Assembly: GCA_019244985.1 (NCBI GenBank)
Contig: JAFASB010000513.1
Span: 1-8,946 of the forward strand
From: Acidimicrobiia bacterium
GTDB lineage: Bacteria > Actinomycetota > Acidimicrobiia > Acidimicrobiales > AC-14
Length of the DNA: 8,946 nt
Direction: 5' to 3'
Shown: piece by piece, positions 6,034 to 8,946 of the stretch
Position numbering within the stretch: the stretch's first letter is position 1
Layout of the letters: each line of letters opens with the position of its first letter
Notes under the pieces: model-generated
The model's database searches: none
Told to the model about the DNA's origin: nothing
Seen by the model: the letters and a program-made list of their open reading frames with translations, nothing else
Translations under genes and position numbers: made by a program

Positions 6034-6453
6034 TTGAACCGACGGGAGCTCATCAACGCAGTGGCGTCGCACGTCGACGCTGACGCGAAAGAGGTCGACA
6101 AGGTTCTGAGCGGGTTCACCGAGGTCGTCACCTCGACGGTGGCGCGCGGCGAGCAGGTGGCAATCAGCGGATTCGCCAAGTTCGCCAAGGTCGAGCGGGC
6201 GGCGCGCATGGGTCGCAACCCGGCGACCGGCGAGCCGATCCAAATCAAGGCCTCGAAGAAGGCGCGCATCACCCCGCTCAAGGCGTTCAAGGACGCGGTC
6301 ATGGGTGGCGCCAAGAAGGCCGCGCCCAAGAAGGCCGCGGCCAAGAAGGGTGCGCCGGCCAGGAAGGCGGCCCCGGCCAAGAAGGGTGCTGTCGCCACGA
6401 AGAAGGCCCCCGCCAAGAAGGTCGCCGCCAAGAAGACCACGAAGCGCCGCTAG
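6034..6453 (+). CDS. hupB: HU-family nucleoid protein with a Lys/Ala/Pro-rich C-terminal tail (HupB-like)
   Basis: The product has 139 residues from TTG 6034, or 140 from ATG 6031. The TTG start gives MNRRELI, the standard HU N-terminus, and a better distance to AGGAGG. Residues 1-90 are the HU fold: alpha-helical dimer part, GFAKFAKVERAARMGRNPATGE (split as GFAKFAKVERA at 46-56 and ARMGRNPATGE at 57-67) with the DNA-intercalating Pro63 in the RNP tip of the beta arm. Residues 92-139 are a basic tail built of AKK/PAKK units, as in mycobacterial HupB, where the tail strengthens DNA binding and is modified on lysines. It compacts DNA and affects global transcription. It stands alone, between a possible operator and a strong hairpin terminator 16 nt beyond the stop. 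The family is certain; the symbol is given for the tailed actinobacterial form. Confidence 0.93.
   Translation: MNRRELINAVASHVDADAKEVDKVLSGFTEVVTSTVARGEQVAISGFAKFAKVERAARMGRNPATGEPIQIKASKKARITPLKAFKDAVMGGAKKAAPKKAAAKKGAPARKAAPAKKGAVATKKAPAKKVAAKKTTKRR
6310..6450 (+). repeat. Degenerate GCCAAGAAG repeats encoding the HU tail
   Basis: The tail is coded by about eight imperfect copies of GCCAAGAAG (variants CCCAAGAAG, GCCAGGAAG, ACGAAGAAG), separated by 6 to 12 nt of Ala/Pro/Gly codons. Such in-frame arrays can change length by slippage or recombination without breaking the frame. Confidence 0.6.
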
Positions 6454-6469
6454 GTCCCGCTTCGACATC

Positions 6470-6498
6470 GCGGCCCGACGGCTTGGCTGTCGGGCCGC
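6470..6498 (+). terminator. Strong hairpin terminator after the HU gene
   Basis: GCGGCCCGAC and GTCGGGCCGC form a perfect 10-bp stem around a 9-nt loop, in which G-T, G-C and C-G pairs could extend it to 13 bp with a TTG loop. It begins 16 nt after the HU stop. No T-tract follows, as is common in high-GC bacteria. It leaves only 20 nt before the next start codon. Confidence 0.62.
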
Positions 6499-6518
6499 AG
6501 TCGCGGCACGCTTGAGGG

Positions 6519-7664
6519 ATGCAAACGCGTGTCAGCGACATGCTGGGTGTGGAGTTCCCGATCCTGGCGTTCAGTCACTGCCGGGACGTGGTGGCGGCCG
6601 TCACAAACGCCGGTGGGTTCGGCGTGCTGGGCGCGGTGGCCCATTCGCCTGAGCAGCTCGAGATCGACCTCACCTGGATCGAGGAACAGGTCCGCGGCCG
6701 TCCCTACGGGCTCGACCTCCTGCTCCCGCAGAAGTACGCGGGTGCCGACGAGGGGGGCATCGACCGCGAGGCGGTGCGTCAGCTGCTGCCGCCCGAGCAG
6801 CAGGAGTTCGTCGACGACATCCTGCGGCGGTACGGCGTCCCGGAGCTCGACGAAGAGACGAAGTCGATGATCTTCCGTGGGGGCGGCCTGTCGATCTCAC
6901 CGAAGGGCTACGAGCCGTTGCTCGACATCGCCTTCGCCCACGGGATCCGCCTCGTGGCCAGCGCCCTCGGCCCGCCGCCGCCGGCGCTGATCGAGCGGGC
7001 CCATGGCTCCGACGTGCTCGTCGCCGCCCTGGCCGGCACCCGGACTCACGCCGAGCGCCACAACGCGGCGGGTGTCGACCTGATCATCGCCCAGGGCACC
7101 GAGGCGGGCGGCCATACCGGAGAGATCTCGACGCTGGTGCTCGTCCCCGAGGTTGTCGAGGCTGTGAAGCCCACGCCGGTGCTGGCCGCGGGTGGGATCG
7201 CCACAGGCCGTCAGATTGCGGCGGCCATGGCTCTGGGCGCCGAGGGTGTGTGGTGCGGCTCAGTCTGGCTCACCACCGAGGAGGCCGAGACCCAGCCGGC
7301 GGTGAAACAGAAGTTCCTGGCGGCCACGTCGAAGGACACGGTGCGGTCACGGTCGCTCACCGGCAAGCCGGCGCGCATGCTGCGCAGCGCCTGGACCGAC
7401 GAGTGGGAGAAGGCCGACGCCCCGCCACCGCTGCAGATGCCGCTGCAGACGGCGCTGGTGGCCGAGGCCCAGCTCCGCATCAACAGGTCGGCGACCACCG
7501 AGGGCTCGGGCGCCCAGGAGCTGGCGAACTACTTCGTCGGCCAGGTCGTCGGCCAGATGAACCGCATCCGGCCCGCCCGCCAGGTCGTCCTCGACATGGT
7601 CACCGAGTACGCCGACGTGGCCCAGCAGTTCGCCGACCAAGTGGCCGAGACCGCCGGCACCTAG
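6519..7664 (+). CDS. Nitronate monooxygenase-family FMN flavoprotein
   Basis: The product has 381 residues. ATG 6519 gives the family-like N-terminus MQTRVSDMLGVEFPI; an ATG at 6540 would cut into it. The TIM-barrel signatures are AGGFGVLGA (31-39), AQGTEAGGHTG (191-201) with the likely catalytic His199, and AAGGIATGRQIAAAMALGAEG (223-243) with the FMN-phosphate site. These place it in the NMO/2-nitropropane dioxygenase family, which oxidises alkyl nitronates such as propionate-3-nitronate. The segment after PI reads LAFSHCRDV (16-24) instead of the QAPM typical of class I enzymes, so it belongs to a divergent subgroup whose substrate may differ. It starts 20 nt after the HU terminator without a properly spaced Shine-Dalgarno sequence (GAGGG abuts the ATG), so it may be leaderless; CACGCT at 6507-6512 is a poor -10 candidate. 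Its stop overlaps that of the convergent oxidoreductase gene. Confidence 0.85.
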   Translation: MQTRVSDMLGVEFPILAFSHCRDVVAAVTNAGGFGVLGAVAHSPEQLEIDLTWIEEQVRGRPYGLDLLLPQKYAGADEGGIDREAVRQLLPPEQQEFVDDILRRYGVPELDEETKSMIFRGGGLSISPKGYEPLLDIAFAHGIRLVASALGPPPPALIERAHGSDVLVAALAGTRTHAERHNAAGVDLIIAQGTEAGGHTGEISTLVLVPEVVEAVKPTPVLAAGGIATGRQIAAAMALGAEGVWCGSVWLTTEEAETQPAVKQKFLAATSKDTVRSRSLTGKPARMLRSAWTDEWEKADAPPPLQMPLQTALVAEAQLRINRSATTEGSGAQELANYFVGQVVGQMNRIRPARQVVLDMVTEYADVAQQFADQVAETAGT

Positions 7665-8749
7665 AGCTCCACCCACTCCTTCGTCGCCGCCGAGCGGCGG
7701 ACGGCGTCCAGGACCTGCATCTGGGCGACGCCGTCGGCGAACGTCGCCGGTTGGGGCTCGGCCGGGATGGGGTTGCCGAGGATCAGGTCGCGGAAGGTCT
7801 CGGCCAGGCGCGTGTAGGGCGGCAGATCGAGGCCGTGGGCGATCATCTGGTCGTAGGCGGTGTGGAGCACGCCCGCCGGGAGCGGCTCGGGACCGCCGGC
7901 CGGCAGGCGCGGGAGGTCGTCGGCGACCGGGAGCTGGCGGGTGCCGTCGGCATCGGCGACGAGCACCTGGTCGCCGACGTCCTGGATCCACGCCGTGCCC
8001 TTGGACCCGACGACGCGCGTCTCGATGAGGAACGGGCCCCGGTCGCTGCAGGTGCTCGACAAAACGCCGGTGCAGCCCGACCGCATGCGGAAGTGGACGA
8101 CGAAGGCGTCCTCCGCCGACTTCTCGCGGCCCGCAACGTGGGGGAGGGCGGCACTCACGCCGTCGAACTCCCCGAGGGTGACCCGGACCTGGTCGATGAC
8201 CTGGGAGCCGTGGGCGCCGAACCAGCCGCCACCCGCGCCGGCGTCGGCCCACCACGCGGGCACCTCGGCGTCGGCCTCGGCGAGCATCGGCACGTGCATG
8301 AGCACCAGAGCGAGACGGGGCTCACCGACCATCCCGGCCGCGACGGCGCGCGCCAGCGTGGCCTGGCCCGGGTCCCAGCGGAACTCGGTGCCGAGCAGGT
8401 GCACGACGCCCGCGGCCTCGGCCGCCGCCAGTAGCTCACGGGCTTCAGCGGCGTCGCGCGCGAACGGTTTCTCGCACAGCACGTGCTTCCCGGCCGCCAG
8501 CGCCTCGAGCACGAGCGGGCCGTGGGTATGAGGCGGGGTGGCGATGGTGACGGCGTCGATGTCGCCGGCGCTGAACGCCTCGCTCAGCGAGGTATACGCG
8601 TTGGCCACGCCGAACTGTTCGGCCCGTTCGGCGGTCTTTGCCCGGTCGCGGCCGACCAGCGCCGCGACTGAGAAGCCGGCGGCGCGCAGGGCGCGCACAT
8701 GGGTGACGCAGCCGAAACCGGTACCGACGACGGCGACGCCCGGGCGCGT
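7661..8749 (-). CDS. Gfo/Idh/MocA-family NAD(P)-dependent oxidoreductase, non-canonical start likely
   Basis: The conventional first start is GTG 8698 (345 residues), but it removes the first strand and glycine loop of the Rossmann fold, which is plainly encoded just upstream in frame as VAVVGTGFGC. Between an in-frame stop about 150 nt upstream, inside the cold-shock gene, and this motif there is no ATG, GTG or TTG. I extend to ACG 8749, which would give MRPGVAVVGTG and 362 residues, the usual family length; GAGAGG lies 9 nt upstream of it. A CTG at 8803 or a base error (ATG to ACG) are alternatives. Counted from ACG, CEKP lies at 92-95 with the conserved Lys94, and the C-terminal domain carries a GGGWFGAHGSQVID stretch with the family's substrate-site His. 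These enzymes oxidise or reduce sugars, inositols or related compounds; the substrate is not readable. The gene follows the cold-shock gene on the same strand. Family is sure, start uncertain. Confidence 0.83.
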   Translation of the reverse strand, partial: TRPGVAVVGTGFGCVTHVRALRAAGFSVAALVGRDRAKTAERAEQFGVANAYTSLSEAFSAGDIDAVTIATPPHTHGPLVLEALAAGKHVLCEKPFARDAAEARELLAAAEAAGVVHLLGTEFRWDPGQATLARAVAAGMVGEPRLALVLMHVPMLAEADAEVPAWWADAGAGGGWFGAHGSQVIDQVRVTLGEFDGVSAALPHVAGREKSAEDAFVVHFRMRSGCTGVLSSTCSDRGPFLIETRVVGSKGTAWIQDVGDQVLVADADGTRQLPVADDLPRLPAGGPEPLPAGVLHTAYDQMIAHGLDLPPYTRLAETFRDLILGNPIPAEPQPATFADGVAQMQVLDAVRRSAATKEWVEL

Positions 8750-8758
8750 TGGAGAGAG

Positions 8759-8764
8759 CCTCTC
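8759..8764 (-). promoter_or_regulatory. Candidate Shine-Dalgarno (GAGAGG) for the Gfo/Idh gene
   Basis: GAGAGG lies 9 nt before ACG 8749 on the minus strand. It is the only ribosome-binding-like sequence before the Rossmann motif and supports initiation at or very near that ACG. Confidence 0.4.
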
Positions 8765-8778
8765 AGCGGCCCCGGATG

Positions 8779-8794
8779 CGCGCCTCTCGGCGCG
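8779..8794 (-). terminator. Hairpin with GAGA tetraloop after the cold-shock gene
   Basis: On the minus strand CGCGCC-GAGA-GGCGCG forms a perfect 6-bp stem closed by a GNRA-type tetraloop, starting 6 nt after the cold-shock stop codon. There is no T-tract. It could terminate or stabilise the 3' end of the cold-shock mRNA and separate it from the oxidoreductase gene. Confidence 0.45.
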
Positions 8795-8799
8795 ACTGC

Positions 8800-8946
8800 T
8801 CAGACGGGTCGGACGCCGGTGGCCTGCGGGCCCTTCTTGCCCTCGCCCACTTCGAACTCAACCCGCTGGCCCTCATCGAGCTGGCGGTACCCCGACATCT
8901 GGATCTCGGTCTGGTGCACGAAGAGGTCCTGCCCACCATCGTCGGG
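8800..8946 (-). CDS. CspA-family cold-shock protein, C-terminal part
   Basis: The visible 48 residues are the C-terminal two-thirds of a cold-shock domain protein; the start lies beyond the right edge. The reading opens with PDDGGQDLFVHQTEI, which contains the RNP2-type nucleic-acid-binding motif (DLFVHQ), continues SGYRQLDEGQRVEFEVGEG, and ends with KKGPQATGVRPV and the stop at 8802-8800. These are standard CspA features. The family binds single-stranded RNA and DNA and melts mRNA secondary structure, often constitutively in actinobacteria. GKKGPQA before the last strand is typical. A tetraloop hairpin follows the stop. The N-terminal RNP1 motif is outside the window, but the identification is secure. 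Confidence 0.92.
   Translation of the reverse strand, partial: PDDGGQDLFVHQTEIQMSGYRQLDEGQRVEFEVGEGKKGPQATGVRPV

Noticed and set aside
7250..8434. A 394-residue plus-strand open frame over the end of the flavoprotein gene and most of the oxidoreductase gene
   Set aside because: It spans two genes in convergent orientation and is rich in Arg, Gly and Ala without motifs.
1..8946. CRISPR array, tRNA/rRNA gene, insertion sequence or prophage attachment site
   Set aside because: No regular spaced repeats, cloverleaf-like arms, transposase-like reading or terminal inverted repeats were seen. The window is almost fully occupied by ordinary genes.

Overview
The window is GC-rich and almost wholly coding. 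It holds ten protein genes, two of them cut by the window edges, and no RNA gene, insertion sequence or CRISPR array that I can see. The gene content suggests a high-GC Actinomycetota chromosome: an MptA/B-like polytopic glycosyltransferase, an HU protein with a long Lys/Ala/Pro tail, a stand-alone LigD-type polymerase, GTG and possible TTG starts, and start codons just downstream of TANNNT boxes. Acidimicrobiia would fit, but that is a guess from general look only. Nothing indicates recent transfer.

Left region (1-3817): the C-terminal part of a membrane glycosyltransferase is followed, with a one-base overlap (TGATG), by a lipoprotein with seven YVTN-type beta-propeller repeats. This pair converges, with 9 bp between stops, on a minus-strand gene for an exported protein with an Fn3 domain and a clan GH-A (GH39-like) hydrolase domain. 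All three products should act at or outside the membrane, so this looks like a small cell-surface glycan locus.

Middle region (3862-5947): a minus-strand SRAP protein (YedK/HMCES family, abasic-site crosslinker) is followed 25 bp later by a LigD-type polymerase/primase. They form a plausible DNA-damage pair. Both start codons lie exactly 7 nt after a TANNNT hexamer, which suggests separate leaderless transcripts. A small UBP-type zinc-finger protein is transcribed divergently from SRAP.

Right region (5948-8946): a nucleoid protein HU with a basic tail ends at a strong hairpin. A nitronate monooxygenase-family flavoprotein follows, and its stop shares a CTAG tetranucleotide with the stop of a convergent Gfo/Idh oxidoreductase. 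The oxidoreductase has no ordinary start codon upstream of its Rossmann motif; an ACG preceded by a Shine-Dalgarno-like sequence is the best candidate. The window ends in the C-terminal part of a CspA-family cold-shock protein on the minus strand.

Most genes belong to known families. The observations most worth following are the SRAP/LigD-polymerase pair with its matched -10 spacing, the start codon of the oxidoreductase, and the surface glycan locus. I found no clearly new defence or mobile system.
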